Shown piece by piece: positions 6,932 to 15,402 of a stretch of 31,392 nucleotides of DNA. The notes under the pieces were generated by a model. The model did not search any database. It was not told the origin of the DNA and worked only from the letters and a program-made list of their open reading frames with translations. The stretch's first letter is position 1; each line of letters starts with the position of its first letter. This DNA is from an uncultured Oscillospiraceae bacterium. Lineage in GTDB: Bacteria > Bacillota > Clostridia > Oscillospirales > Ruminococcaceae. The DNA is taken from NCBI GenBank assembly GCA_900552945.1, contig USBI01000016.1, positions 1 through 31,392 on the forward strand. The letters run 5' to 3'. A program made the position numbers and the translations under genes.

Positions 6932-7549
6932 TTATACCCCCTCTGTTGCTGCGCTGTGAGGAAACCGGCAGAATTGTTTGCAGCATTGCGCGAGTATCAG
7001 CCCAACACAGACCGAGACCAGGGAACTGAGCAGGATGGCGGGAAGTATGTCAAGCGGGTTTTGTGCCCCCGTTTGAAGGCGCATGGTGGCGATGGTTGTG
7101 GGCAGAAGCTGAATCGACGCGGTATTGAGAAGGATAAAAAGGGTCATGGAGTGGCTGATGGTATCCGGCGAAAGCCCGGGCGGAGCATATTGTTTCAGTT
7201 CTTTCATTGCTGTAATGCCAAGCGGTGTTGCGGCGTTTCCAAGCCCCAGCAGGTTTGCGGTAATGTTCATGGAAATTGCCTGCATAGCTTTTGATTCTTT
7301 GGGAATTGACGGAAACAGGAGGCGGGTCAGCGGTGAGAGCGCTTTGGCCAGAAGCTTGGTTAAACCGGAACGTTCGGCGATTTTCATAAATCCGCTCCAC
7401 AGGCAGATGCTGCCCAGCAGGGTGAGCATAAATTCGACTGCTTGCTGGCATTCATTCAGTGCGGCGTTGGAAACCTCTTCCATTGTGCGGTTAAATATTG
7501 CAAAAATGGTGGAAAGAATAACGATTCCGCCAAACAGCCATTTCATCAT
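6932..7549 (-). CDS. spmA: Spore maturation protein A
   Basis: SpmA partners SpmB in the spore envelope membrane. The 205-residue protein carries the family motifs IFNRTMEEV near the N-terminus and NITANLLGLGNAATPLGI in the middle. ATG at 7549 is preferred over GTG at 7561: GGGGTGA lies about 8 nt before it, and the resulting N-terminus matches the usual length. Sporulation sigma control (sigma-E or -G) is expected from the family, but I could not recognise a confident promoter upstream. Confidence 0.92.
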   Translation of the reverse strand: MMKWLFGGIVILSTIFAIFNRTMEEVSNAALNECQQAVEFMLTLLGSICLWSGFMKIAERSGLTKLLAKALSPLTRLLFPSIPKESKAMQAISMNITANLLGLGNAATPLGITAMKELKQYAPPGLSPDTISHSMTLFILLNTASIQLLPTTIATMRLQTGAQNPLDILPAILLSSLVSVCVGLILAQCCKQFCRFPHSAATEGV

Positions 7550-7708
7550 ATCGGTTATCACCCCGAATCTTTAAATGAAAGAAAACAAAGTTCGACAAAA
7601 TAGCAAACATTTCGTGTTTTCTTGCGAATTTCTACCATTTGTATATTCCATATTTTTACAAAACGAATGAAATTTACAATTTTTTCATCTTTATCTTCCG
7701 AAAAATGA

Positions 7709-7738
7709 TTGACAAAACCTTCCAAAAAATGGTATCAT
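7709..7738 (+). promoter_or_regulatory. Promoter of the abrB-like gene
   Basis: TTGACA (7709-7714) and TATCAT (7733-7738) are separated by 18 bp. The putative start site falls within the palindrome at 7741-7756. Confidence 0.8.
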
Positions 7739-7740
7739 AG

Positions 7741-7756
7741 CATTGTTGAAACAATG
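7741..7756 (+). promoter_or_regulatory. 16-bp palindrome at the abrB transcription start (candidate operator)
   Basis: CATTGTT-GA-AACAATG is a perfect inverted repeat placed immediately after the -10 box. Its position suits a repressor operator, possibly for autoregulation by the AbrB-like product. Confidence 0.5.
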
Positions 7757-7790
7757 GTTAATCTTGTTGAAAAAGTTGGAGGTTTGTCGT

Positions 7791-8039
7791 ATGAAATCAA
7801 CGGGAATTATCCGCCCGGTGGATAGCCTTGGCAGAGTTGTTCTGCCCATCGAGCTCCGCCGTTCGTTTGATATTGCAGCAGAGGATTCATTGGAAATTTA
7901 TGTGGAAGATGACCGTATTATTCTGAAAAAATACGCACCGGCCTGTATGTTTTGCGGTGCGCGTGAGAATACGGTAGAATACAAAGGCAAAATTTTGTGT
8001 AAAGACTGCATTCGGGAACTTTCAGAAAAGCTGGACTGA
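7791..8039 (+). CDS. abrB: AbrB-family transition-state regulator with zinc ribbon-like tail
   Basis: The 82-residue protein has the AbrB swapped-hairpin DNA-binding domain at residues 1-48 (MKSTGIIRPVDSLGRVVLPI, ELRRSFDIAAEDSLEIYVED). It resembles Bacillus AbrB closely there. The C-terminus differs: Cys52/Cys55 (CMFC) and Cys70/Cys73 (CKDC) make a likely zinc-binding fold instead of the Bacillus multimerisation domain. ATG at 7791 follows GGAGG; the frame extends upstream to a TTG without a ribosome binding site. AbrB proteins repress stationary-phase and sporulation genes; the divergent spmAB genes upstream could be targets, but that is conjecture. Confidence 0.9.
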   Translation: MKSTGIIRPVDSLGRVVLPIELRRSFDIAAEDSLEIYVEDDRIILKKYAPACMFCGARENTVEYKGKILCKDCIRELSEKLD

Positions 8040-8183
8040 TTGTTGAAAGTTGTATCGGGCCTTTCCGCTGTCTGTAATAATGAAGGCAGGCTTTTGCTGA
8101 AAACTGCGGATTTGCCAATAAACGAGAATAATGTTATTACGCTTTGTATATTTTCCTTTTATAATAAATGATGTTTCTCAAGA

Positions 8184-8217
8184 AAAAAGCCGCCTGTTTT
8201 TTAACAGGCGGCTTTTT
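8184..8217. terminator. Bidirectional terminator between abrB and fabV
   Basis: GCCGCCTGTT (8189-8198) and AACAGGCGGC (8203-8212) form a ten-pair stem with As on the left and Ts on the right, serving both converging genes. The rest of the gap (8040-8183) shows nothing else I can identify. Confidence 0.9.
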
Positions 8218-8226
8218 GTTTTACCA

Positions 8227-9417
8227 TTATTCGTTCGGAATACTGGGGATCCATACGGCGGGGTCGGTGTCTTTCGAATAATCAACATTATCAAACCCAA
8301 AGCCGAACATCTGATAAAAATCGTCCCAGTAACCTTTGATGTCACAGATCTCGTTAACTGTTTCGCCGGAAACCTTATCCCAGAGCTCAGAGACGGTAAG
8401 CTGTACATCCGGACGCATTTCATAATCGTCAATACGGATGTAGCCGCTTTCGTCTACCGGAACACCATCCGCGGCATAAAGGCGGTCATGATACAGCCGG
8501 TAGATCTGTTCGATGCAGCCCTCGTGCAGGCCTTTTTCCTTCATCACCTTGTAGAGGATGGAGATGTACAGCGGAACGATCGGAATTGCCGCGCTTGCCT
8601 GCGTTACCAGAGCTTTGTTGACCGAAACGTAAGCGTTTACATCAGGATAGGTCTCGTGGATTTTTTTAGAGGAAGCAAACAAATGCTGTTTCGCGCGGCC
8701 GATTGAGCCGTCCGCATAGATGGCGTGGGTCACTTTCGGTCCGATGTAGGAGTAAGCAACCGTCACAGCGCCTTTTGCAAGCACCCCTGCGGCACGCAAA
8801 GCGTCCGTCCAGTCCATCCAGTCCTCACCACCCATGACCTGAATCGTGTGGGTGATCTCCTCTTCAGTTGCCGGGGAAACAGTGATTTCAGAAACACTGT
8901 TGTTTTTTAAGTCGATGGTTTTGTTGGTGTATTCCGCGCCGACTGTTTTCAGCACTGAACTGACAGTTGTACCATCCGGAAGGGTGCGGCGTGGAGCAGC
9001 AAGGCTGTAAATCACAAGATCGACCTCTCCCAGATCCTGTTTGATCAGGGCAATGGTCTGCTCTTTGACCTCTTTGGAAAACGCGTCTCCGTTAATGGTT
9101 TTGGCATACAGTCCTTCCTCTGCGGCAAACGCCTCAAAAGCGGCGGTGTTGTACCAGCCGGCGGAAGCGGTGCGGTTGCCGGAAGCGGGCTTATCAAAGA
9201 TGATACCAATGGTCGCGGCACCACTGCCCCATGCGGCAGAGATGCGGGAAGCCAGACCGTACCCTGTTGATGCGCCGATGATGAGCGCTTTTTTGGGCCC
9301 GTTTTCCACTCTGGGCTGTTTTTTGACATAGTCAATCTGACGGCGGACCGCTTCACGGCAGCCGTCCGGGTGCGCGGTCGTACAGATAAATCCACGGGTT
9401 TTGGGTTCGATTACCAT
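8227..9417 (-). CDS. fabV: Trans-2-enoyl-CoA/ACP reductase (FabV/Ter)
   Basis: FabV/Ter enzymes reduce the trans-2 double bond of enoyl-ACP or enoyl-CoA with NAD(P)H, either ending the fatty acid elongation cycle or in butyryl-CoA formation. The 396-residue protein shows the N-terminal PKTRGFICTTAHPDGC motif, the nucleotide-binding IIGASTGYGLASRISAAWG, and the Y-x8-K catalytic pair in IYADGSIGRAK. Length is typical. ATG at 9417 is 9 nt after AGGAGG. It follows yfbR with a 13-nt gap and so shares its promoter. Sequence alone does not decide between ACP and CoA substrates. Confidence 0.93.
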   Translation of the reverse strand: MVIEPKTRGFICTTAHPDGCREAVRRQIDYVKKQPRVENGPKKALIIGASTGYGLASRISAAWGSGAATIGIIFDKPASGNRTASAGWYNTAAFEAFAAEEGLYAKTINGDAFSKEVKEQTIALIKQDLGEVDLVIYSLAAPRRTLPDGTTVSSVLKTVGAEYTNKTIDLKNNSVSEITVSPATEEEITHTIQVMGGEDWMDWTDALRAAGVLAKGAVTVAYSYIGPKVTHAIYADGSIGRAKQHLFASSKKIHETYPDVNAYVSVNKALVTQASAAIPIVPLYISILYKVMKEKGLHEGCIEQIYRLYHDRLYAADGVPVDESGYIRIDDYEMRPDVQLTVSELWDKVSGETVNEICDIKGYWDDFYQMFGFGFDNVDYSKDTDPAVWIPSIPNE

Positions 9418-9430
9418 ATTATATTTCCTC

Positions 9431-10003
9431 CTATTGTTCATCTAACGTCAGGGCAAAGCTCGGGATGTATTCGCGCAGAAATTCATCTACCTCCGGCAGA
9501 TGCATCTCCCGCAGGGCGGTAAGCTGTGCCTCTTTGGCCTTTTTAAATTCACCGTTGCCGGCGTTTTCCTCTTCAATGCATTTGATGAGCGCGGAAAGTT
9601 TATCCGCCGCTTTTACCACCCGGTAGATCTCCGGGTCGTGCTCCTCATCGAGCACGGCGGCATACTCCTGCTGTAAGTCATCGGGCAGCAGAGAAAGCAG
9701 GCGCTCTCTGGCCAGCCCTTCAATCTGCTTGTAGGCGTCTTTCAGTTCCGGATTGTGGTACTTGACCGGGGTGGGCAGATCACCGGTGATGATTTCGCCG
9801 GCGTCGTGAAACAGGGCGGTCACAGCCGCTTGATCGGGATTTAAGTTTCCGCCGTAATGCCGGTTTTTGAGGATGCACAGCGCGTGCGCCAGAATGGCGA
9901 CGTCCAAGCTGTGTTCGGAAAGGGATTCGTTTCGGGTGTTGCGCATCAATCCCCAGCGGTTGATGTATTTCATCCGCATGATCATTGCAAAAAAGCTGCT
10001 CAA
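9431..10003 (-). CDS. yfbR: YfbR-like 5'-nucleotidase, HD domain
   Basis: YfbR-type HD hydrolases dephosphorylate 5'-deoxynucleotides. The protein carries an early MKYINRWGLMRNTRNESLSEHS segment with the first metal-binding His, then LFHDAGEIITGDLPTPVKY, containing the HD pair, and a later KAADKLSALIKCIEE segment. The start is uncertain: an ATG at 10009 directly abuts GGAGG with no spacing, while the TTG at 10003 has 6 nt spacing and gives a family-like N-terminus (MSSFFAMIM), so I use 10003. It is the first gene of a yfbR-fabV operon. Confidence 0.88.
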   Translation of the reverse strand: MSSFFAMIMRMKYINRWGLMRNTRNESLSEHSLDVAILAHALCILKNRHYGGNLNPDQAAVTALFHDAGEIITGDLPTPVKYHNPELKDAYKQIEGLARERLLSLLPDDLQQEYAAVLDEEHDPEIYRVVKAADKLSALIKCIEEENAGNGEFKKAKEAQLTALREMHLPEVDEFLREYIPSFALTLDEQ

Positions 10004-10057
10004 ACTCATCCTCCTTTTTGCCGGGGTGTGCCGATGTTCCCGGCTATGATTATCCTT

Positions 10058-10086
10058 ATTATAACAAAAAGCGGCGGTTTCGTCTA
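10058..10086 (-). promoter_or_regulatory. Promoter for yfbR-fabV
   Basis: On the minus strand TAGACG (10086-10081) and TATAAT (10063-10058) are 17 bp apart, about 55 bp upstream of yfbR. Confidence 0.65.
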
Positions 10087-10123
10087 ATTCTTTTTACGGC
10101 TGCGCTGAATCGACAAAATGCCG

Positions 10124-10151
10124 TTGCAATCAGGTGGGTTTATGGTAAAAT
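10124..10151 (+). promoter_or_regulatory. Candidate promoter for the YfhO-family gene
   Basis: TTGCAA (10124-10129) and TAAAAT (10146-10151) with a 16-bp spacer lie 65 bp before the start codon. It is weaker than other promoters here. Confidence 0.45.
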
Positions 10152-10215
10152 ATACAAAGAATGCCCCATGGTTTTTGTAGAAAAACAGGCAAGTATAAAG
10201 GTGCGGAGGTCGAGC

Positions 10216-12690
10216 ATGAAGATCCGGTTGAGGGAAGAATCCAAAAATTACGGAAAGGTATTCGGCATTGGGCTGATTATCGCGGTTTTGTTTTTTCTGC
10301 CGTATATCATTATGGATAAAGGGCTGTTTATCTATTACGGCGATTTCAATGTTCAGCAGATTCCATTTTATAAACTGGCGCACGAGGCGGTTCGCAGCGG
10401 AAATTTTGGCTGGAACTGGCTGACCGATCTGGGCGCGAATTTCATCGGTTCCTATTCGTTTTATCTGCTCGGAAACCCGTTTTTCTGGCTGACGATCCCA
10501 TTCCCCAACGACTGGGTTCCGTACCTGATTGCCCCGCTCATGATGATCAAGCTCGCTTGCTGTGGAGTCACCGGGTATGCGTTTATCCGCCGGTTTACCA
10601 AAACTGCGCAGTTTGCCATGATCGGCGGGTTGTTGTACGCGTTTTCCGGCTTTAACATCTACAACATCTTTTTTAACCACTTTTTAGAGGTGGCGGTCTT
10701 TTTCCCGCTTCTGCTCATCGCGTTGGAGGAGTTTGTCGTCAACCGCCGGCGCGGTGTGTTTGCGCTGACAGTCTGCCTGTGCGCGGTAGTGAACTATTAC
10801 TTCTTTGTGGCGGAAGCCATTTTTACCGCCATTTATTTCCTGGTGCGGCTCATGTCACCCGAATTTCGCCGCGGTGTTACGCTCAAGTCGTTTCTGCTTC
10901 TCGCTTTGGAGACGGTTTTGGGCTTTCTCGGCTCCTGCTTCCTGCTCTTGCCGTCTGTTCTGGCGATCCTCGGCAACTACCGGGTTGGAGAGCACCTGAC
11001 CGGATTTAATATGCTGTTATACGACCGGGTACAACGCTACGGGCTTATTTTGGAAAGCTTTTTCTTTCCTCCGGATATGCCAGCCCGCCCCAATTTCTTT
11101 CCGGATTCCCAGTCGAAATGGGCGTCTGTTTCCGCCTATCTGCCGCTCATCAGCCTGTCCGGTGTCATTGCCTATTGCCGGAGTAAAAAGGCGAAATGGA
11201 TTAAAGTACTGCTGCTTACCTGCTGCATCATGGCGTTTATACCGATTTTGAACAGCATGTTCCAGTTGTTTAATTCACAGTACTATGCCCGTTGGTTTTT
11301 TATGCCGATTCTTATCATGGCGCTTGCCAGCGTTTTGGCGCTGGAGGATACCTGCGTCAATTTCGGGTATGGCGTGCGCGTGACAGCAGTGTTTATGGCG
11401 ACTTTTGCCTGTATTGGCATCCTGCCGAAAATGGAAGACGGCAAGCTGGTGTTTTTCCAGATGCCTGCTTATCCGGATCGGTTCTGGGCTTATGTTTTGT
11501 TTGGCTTTATCGGTATATTTATCGCGTGGCTGATCTGGAAGGTATTCCGGAAAGAACCGGGGTATGGGCGTAAACTGATGGTTGCGGCCTGCCTGATGTC
11601 GGTCATCTATTCGGCTATGCTGCTCGGCCTTGGAAAAGGGAATGCCGAAGAGGTCCACAATATTGTTGACCTGGGAATCAACGGGGAGGAAAACATCTCC
11701 CTTCCGGAAGAGGAAGATGAGTTTTACCGGATTGACCTTTACGAGGCGCCGATGGACAACTACGGAATGTTCTGGCACATGCCCAGCATGCGTGCGTTTC
11801 ACAGCATTGTTCCGGCGTCTATCATTAACTTTTATCAGTCGGTCGGTGTGGACCGGGGAGTCGGTTCCCGCGCGCCGATTGAGCGGGTCGCAATTCGGGA
11901 ACTGTTTTCGGTGAAATATATTTTTGTTTCGCCTACGCAGAAAAATTTTACCCTGACCGGTTTTACCTATTATGACACGCAGAATGAGTTTGATATTTAT
12001 GAAAACGAAAACTTTATTCCTATGGGATTCACCTATGACTATTATGTCGGGGAGCAGGCGTATGAGAACTGCGCGGAGTCGCTCCGTGACCGGCTGATGC
12101 TGCGTGCGCTTGTGCTTTCCGATGAGCAGACGGAAAAATACGGCGACCTGTTGACGGAATTGCCTTTGTCCGATTATCCCATGAGCACGGAACAGGATTT
12201 GGAGAAAGACTGCGCTGACCGGCGTGAGACCGCGGGCGATTCGTTTACTTATGACAATGCCGGTTTTACTTCACACATCACATTAGAGCGGGAAAATCTG
12301 GTGTTTTTCAGCGTTCCATATGACGATGGCTGGACGGCGACCGTAAACGGGGAACCGGTTGAAGTGGAGCAGGTCAACGTAGGGTTCATGGCGGTCAAAG
12401 CGCCTGCTGGTGAGAATGTCATCCGGTTTGAGTACCATACGCCGGGGCTTACAGAGGGTTCGGTTATTTCCGGTGTCGCTTTGATTGGCTTTGCCGGATA
12501 TGTGTTAGCAATGCATCTTTACCGAAAAAAACATCCGCAAAACCGTGTGCGTTCGGGGCGTCACCGGCTGTTCTCGCAGGGTGATATGAAGGTGGATGCG
12601 TCTGACGCGTACATCAAACATCTTGTTCGTTCTGCTGAACGGGAGACCTTAAAATCAGAGGCGCCCTCATCGGATTCGCAGGATGCCTGA
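10216..12690 (+). CDS. YfhO-family multi-pass membrane protein (GT-C-like)
   Basis: The 824-residue protein is a large polytopic membrane protein with the YfhO architecture: a basic N-terminus, a first helix (FGIGLIIAVLFFLPYIIM), an extracytoplasmic loop with YYGDFNVQQIPFYK and DLGANFIGSYSFYLLGNPFFWL, about a dozen hydrophobic segments to residue about 480, then an extracytoplasmic C-terminal domain (YDDGWTATVNGEPVEVEQV) and a last helix near residue 760. Family members are linked to glycosylation of teichoic acids or other envelope polymers using lipid-linked sugars. ATG at 10216 follows CGGAGGT; the frame runs upstream without a ribosome binding site. The adjacent polyprenyl-phosphate sugar phosphotransferase supports an envelope glycan role. 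Substrate is unknown. Confidence 0.88.
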   Translation: MKIRLREESKNYGKVFGIGLIIAVLFFLPYIIMDKGLFIYYGDFNVQQIPFYKLAHEAVRSGNFGWNWLTDLGANFIGSYSFYLLGNPFFWLTIPFPNDWVPYLIAPLMMIKLACCGVTGYAFIRRFTKTAQFAMIGGLLYAFSGFNIYNIFFNHFLEVAVFFPLLLIALEEFVVNRRRGVFALTVCLCAVVNYYFFVAEAIFTAIYFLVRLMSPEFRRGVTLKSFLLLALETVLGFLGSCFLLLPSVLAILGNYRVGEHLTGFNMLLYDRVQRYGLILESFFFPPDMPARPNFFPDSQSKWASVSAYLPLISLSGVIAYCRSKKAKWIKVLLLTCCIMAFIPILNSMFQLFNSQYYARWFFMPILIMALASVLALEDTCVNFGYGVRVTAVFMATFACIGILPKMEDGKLVFFQMPAYPDRFWAYVLFGFIGIFIAWLIWKVFRKEPGYGRKLMVAACLMSVIYSAMLLGLGKGNAEEVHNIVDLGINGEENISLPEEEDEFYRIDLYEAPMDNYGMFWHMPSMRAFHSIVPASIINFYQSVGVDRGVGSRAPIERVAIRELFSVKYIFVSPTQKNFTLTGFTYYDTQNEFDIYENENFIPMGFTYDYYVGEQAYENCAESLRDRLMLRALVLSDEQTEKYGDLLTELPLSDYPMSTEQDLEKDCADRRETAGDSFTYDNAGFTSHITLERENLVFFSVPYDDGWTATVNGEPVEVEQVNVGFMAVKAPAGENVIRFEYHTPGLTEGSVISGVALIGFAGYVLAMHLYRKKHPQNRVRSGRHRLFSQGDMKVDASDAYIKHLVRSAERETLKSEAPSSDSQDA

Positions 12691-12697
12691 TAATGCC

Positions 12698-12726
12698 TTG
12701 AAGCTTCAACTGCTTTATGCTATAAT
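12698..12726 (+). promoter_or_regulatory. Promoter for the sugar phosphotransferase gene
   Basis: TTGAAG (12698-12703) and TATAAT (12721-12726) are 17 bp apart. The transcript would have an untranslated leader of about 150 nt, including a CGGCA/TGCCG hairpin just before the ribosome binding site. I did not recognise a riboswitch class in it. Confidence 0.7.
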
Positions 12727-12886
12727 AAAGTGTGATTAATTTGCCTGCTATAAAGCTGTTTTTCAGGGACCTTATCGTCTGCGAAACGATTGGCGGAAGA
12801 TGAATTGGTCTGTTGTTTAATATAGAAACGGCTGAAGCTGCTCTGCAACCGTATCACCGGCAATTTTCTGCCGTTGGGGGAGTTTT

Positions 12887-14257
12887 ATGCTGAAGTTTTT
12901 GAAAATGTTTAATAAAACGACTGTTGTGGCAGTTAAGGTCGCGCTTTTTTTGACGCTGTTTGTCACCTTTTACGGTTTGTTTTCTTTGATCGCTCCGCAG
13001 CTTCTGCGCCCGACGAGAACCATGTTCGTTACCATTACGACCTACATGCTGGCTGCCTTTATCTTTTTGCGGATTTATGATGGGATTGCCATCGGGGTGA
13101 AAAAGAGTAAGGATATTATCGCGTCGACCGCGCTCGCTACCTTGTTTACCGATATTGTGGCGTTTATTGAGCTGATGGTCATGATTCGTTTTGAGATCAT
13201 CGGAGAAATTTATATGCTGTTCATTGCGTTTTTTGTTCAGCTCATGCTTATTATCGTGTTTGTTTACTTTGGCAACTGGCTGTATTTTAAGCTCAATGAC
13301 CCGGAAAAAAGCATCCTGGTTTATGGTAATGAGGAAGAAGCCAAAGAGTTTATCCGAAAGGTCGGGCGTTATAAGAAGCAGTGGACGGTTGATTTTTCTC
13401 TTCCGTATGATACGGAAAACCTGTTTAAGCGCCTTTACCCGTACCGCACGGTTTTTCTTGTGGGGCTTCCGTCGGAACTTCAGCGGGAAACAGTGGAGTT
13501 TTGTTATAAATACACCAAGAATGTGTATGTGGTACCAAAACTGTTTGAAGTGATTTTAAAAAACAGCCGCACCATGGTTGTGGATGATCGAACGGTTTAC
13601 GCTTCCTGTGTTTCTTCACTTTCTACCGAGCAGCGGATGGCAAAACGCGCCATGGATATTTTAGTTTCGCTCATTGGCGTTGTTGTTACCAGCCCAATTA
13701 TGCTTGCTTGTGCGCTCGCGGTCAAGCTTTGCGACCATGGGCCGGTTTTTTACAAACAAAAGCGAATCACAGAAAACGGCAGGGAATTTTCCGTGTTAAA
13801 GTTCCGCACCATGATTGTAGATGCTGAAAAAGAAAGCGGTTCGGTATGGGCTGCCCAGAATGATAACCGTATTACACCTGCGGGAAGAGTGCTGCGCAAA
13901 CTGCGGCTGGATGAACTGCCGCAGCTGCTCAACGTGCTGCATGGTGAGATGAGCCTGGTTGGTCCTCGACCGGAGCGGGAAGAGCTCATTCGCGAATTTG
14001 AAAAGCAGTACCCGGAATTCCGTTACCGGCTGAAGGTAAAGGCTGGTTTGACAGGGTTGGCGCAAATTATGGGAAAATACAACACGACGCCGCTTGATAA
14101 GCTGATGATGGATTTGGAATATATTGAAAATTATTCGGTCTGGCTGGATTTCAAATTGCTGTTCCAGACGTTTAAGGTCTTTTTCAAGTCGGATAGCACG
14201 GAAGGCGTTATTCAAGAAGATGAGAATGAGAATGACGATGAAATCGTTATAAAGTGA
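12887..14257 (+). CDS. Polyprenyl-phosphate sugar-1-phosphate transferase
   Basis: This 456-residue enzyme of the bacterial sugar transferase family (WbaP/CpsE-like) should move a sugar-1-phosphate from a nucleotide sugar to undecaprenyl phosphate, the first step of capsule, exopolysaccharide or glycan assembly. It has four N-terminal membrane helices (residues about 12-140), a soluble middle domain (about 145-245), a further membrane segment (DILVSLIGVVVTSPIMLACALAV) and the catalytic part with PVFYKQKRITENG, LKFRTMIVDAEK, RLDELPQLLNVLHGEMSLVGPRPE and VKAGLTGLAQI. The tail is acidic. It has its own promoter and terminator, and follows the YfhO-type gene on the same strand. Confidence 0.92.
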   Translation: MLKFLKMFNKTTVVAVKVALFLTLFVTFYGLFSLIAPQLLRPTRTMFVTITTYMLAAFIFLRIYDGIAIGVKKSKDIIASTALATLFTDIVAFIELMVMIRFEIIGEIYMLFIAFFVQLMLIIVFVYFGNWLYFKLNDPEKSILVYGNEEEAKEFIRKVGRYKKQWTVDFSLPYDTENLFKRLYPYRTVFLVGLPSELQRETVEFCYKYTKNVYVVPKLFEVILKNSRTMVVDDRTVYASCVSSLSTEQRMAKRAMDILVSLIGVVVTSPIMLACALAVKLCDHGPVFYKQKRITENGREFSVLKFRTMIVDAEKESGSVWAAQNDNRITPAGRVLRKLRLDELPQLLNVLHGEMSLVGPRPEREELIREFEKQYPEFRYRLKVKAGLTGLAQIMGKYNTTPLDKLMMDLEYIENYSVWLDFKLLFQTFKVFFKSDSTEGVIQEDENENDDEIVIK

Positions 14258-14282
14258 CCGGCTTATAGCCTTAATTCAATGT

Positions 14283-14317
14283 AAAAGCACTCTGTACCAT
14301 GTAACAGAGTGCTTTTT
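14283..14317 (+). terminator. Intrinsic terminator after the sugar phosphotransferase gene
   Basis: AAAAGCACTCTGT (14283-14295) and ACAGAGTGCTTTT (14304-14316) form a 13-pair stem with a T-run. The AT-rich stretch that follows (14318-14456) holds nothing I can identify. Confidence 0.93.
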
Positions 14318-14456
14318 ATTTGGATGACAATTAATTTCCAAAAAGTATATTATCTCAAATATAATACAAATAGTTAATATTACAAGAACAATTTTTAGAA
14401 ACGTTTGGGGAAATAATAAAACCTGAAAGCGTTGAAAGCTTCTGTTTTAATGAAAG

Positions 14457-14486
14457 AAAAAAGCGGGCCGTTCATCAGTCCGCTTT
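14457..14486 (-). terminator. Terminator of the esterase pseudogene
   Basis: AAAGCGG and CCGCTTT enclose a short loop, with six As on the left that read as Ts on the minus strand. Confidence 0.7.
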
Positions 14487-14516
14487 CAAGCATTGCCTAT
14501 GAATGGGATGGCAACA

Positions 14517-15277
14517 CTACATCCATTCCAGTCCGGTTCGAACAGCGTCGTCCTCACAAGGCTTTTCAGGAAAAACCCGGTTTTGGTTTTCCAGTTTTTG
14601 AAATGCCCGATAATAGCGCACGCCGAATTCACGCAGTGACTGCGCGTTAAAATGCAGCTGATCGGGATTGGATGTTAATCCATCCGCCGGTACAAAACCA
14701 GCCGTGGAAAATTCTTCTGTCACCTGTTTATCGCTTGGTTGATGATCGTGTAATTTGCAAGAGAAGCGTTAAGAGGGCAGTGGGCGAGGAAGTCGCCCAA
14801 TCCACCGGCAAGAAAAGGAACGTCGTTTAGGTTCAGGTCCTGTATGAGATCGGTCAAAAAGACACGGAACCGTTCCTTGTAAAGAGGATAAAGCGTTTTT
14901 TCGCAGTCGGATTCGCCTTGGTGCCACAAAACACCGCACAGGGTTGAAGTCCGCTGAGCGAGTTCTGCCTGATACAGGGCGTGGTCATACAAAAGGCTTC
15001 CTTTTTTCCATTGTGAAATGGTGGTTCCTCCATCGGCACAGGGGATAAGTCCAACGTCAACTCCGTGCTCTTTCTGGCAACAGTCGGCAAAGCTTTCCGC
15101 CAGATTGATTCCAGAAAACGGCCGGTCACAGTTGACGGGAACGTACATGGGCTGCCACCGCCCGTTTCGCAGCACCTTGATGTGCGGGTTTTGAATGGGC
15201 TCCGCCTCATGAACAAAACCGCGGCCAGCCATGTTGGACCGGCCGATCAGCAGAAATGAGTGAATCAACGGTATCAT
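14517..15277 (-). pseudogene. SASA-family carbohydrate esterase, frameshifted
   Basis: Two minus-strand frames together make one sialate O-acetylesterase-like SGNH hydrolase. The first (to 14720) has FLLIGRSNMAGRGF, a variant of the GQSNMAG nucleophile block, and GVLWHQGESD, block III. It stops after INQAINR. The second frame (from about 14723) continues with VTEEFSTAGFVPADGLTSNPDQLHFNAQSLREFG, supplying the catalytic Asp and His (DQLHF). A single missing base in the AAA run near 14730 would join them. Start choice is uncertain: ATG at 15277 or the TTG two codons later. Either this is a recent pseudogene or a sequencing indel. No membrane or signal segment is seen. Confidence 0.75.
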
Positions 15278-15297
15278 CCTTTCTTCGTTGGATGTGT

Positions 15298-15329
15298 AAA
15301 AACGGCGGCACAGGTTTGCGCCGCCGTTT
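15298..15329 (-). terminator. Terminator after trpS
   Basis: AACGGCGGC and GCCGCCGTT form a nine-pair stem; the minus strand continues into TTTTTAC. It ends the trpS transcript and separates it from the esterase gene. Confidence 0.85.
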
Positions 15330-15402
15330 CTTTGCAGCGGTTCTTTTGCGTTTAGCAAACCGCCTGTTTATAAATGGTTCTGTGACAGCCTTTCGCCGCG
15401 GA

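Noticed and set aside
12727..12886. c-di-GMP riboswitch before the sugar phosphotransferase
   Set aside because: The conserved core segments of that class are not present.
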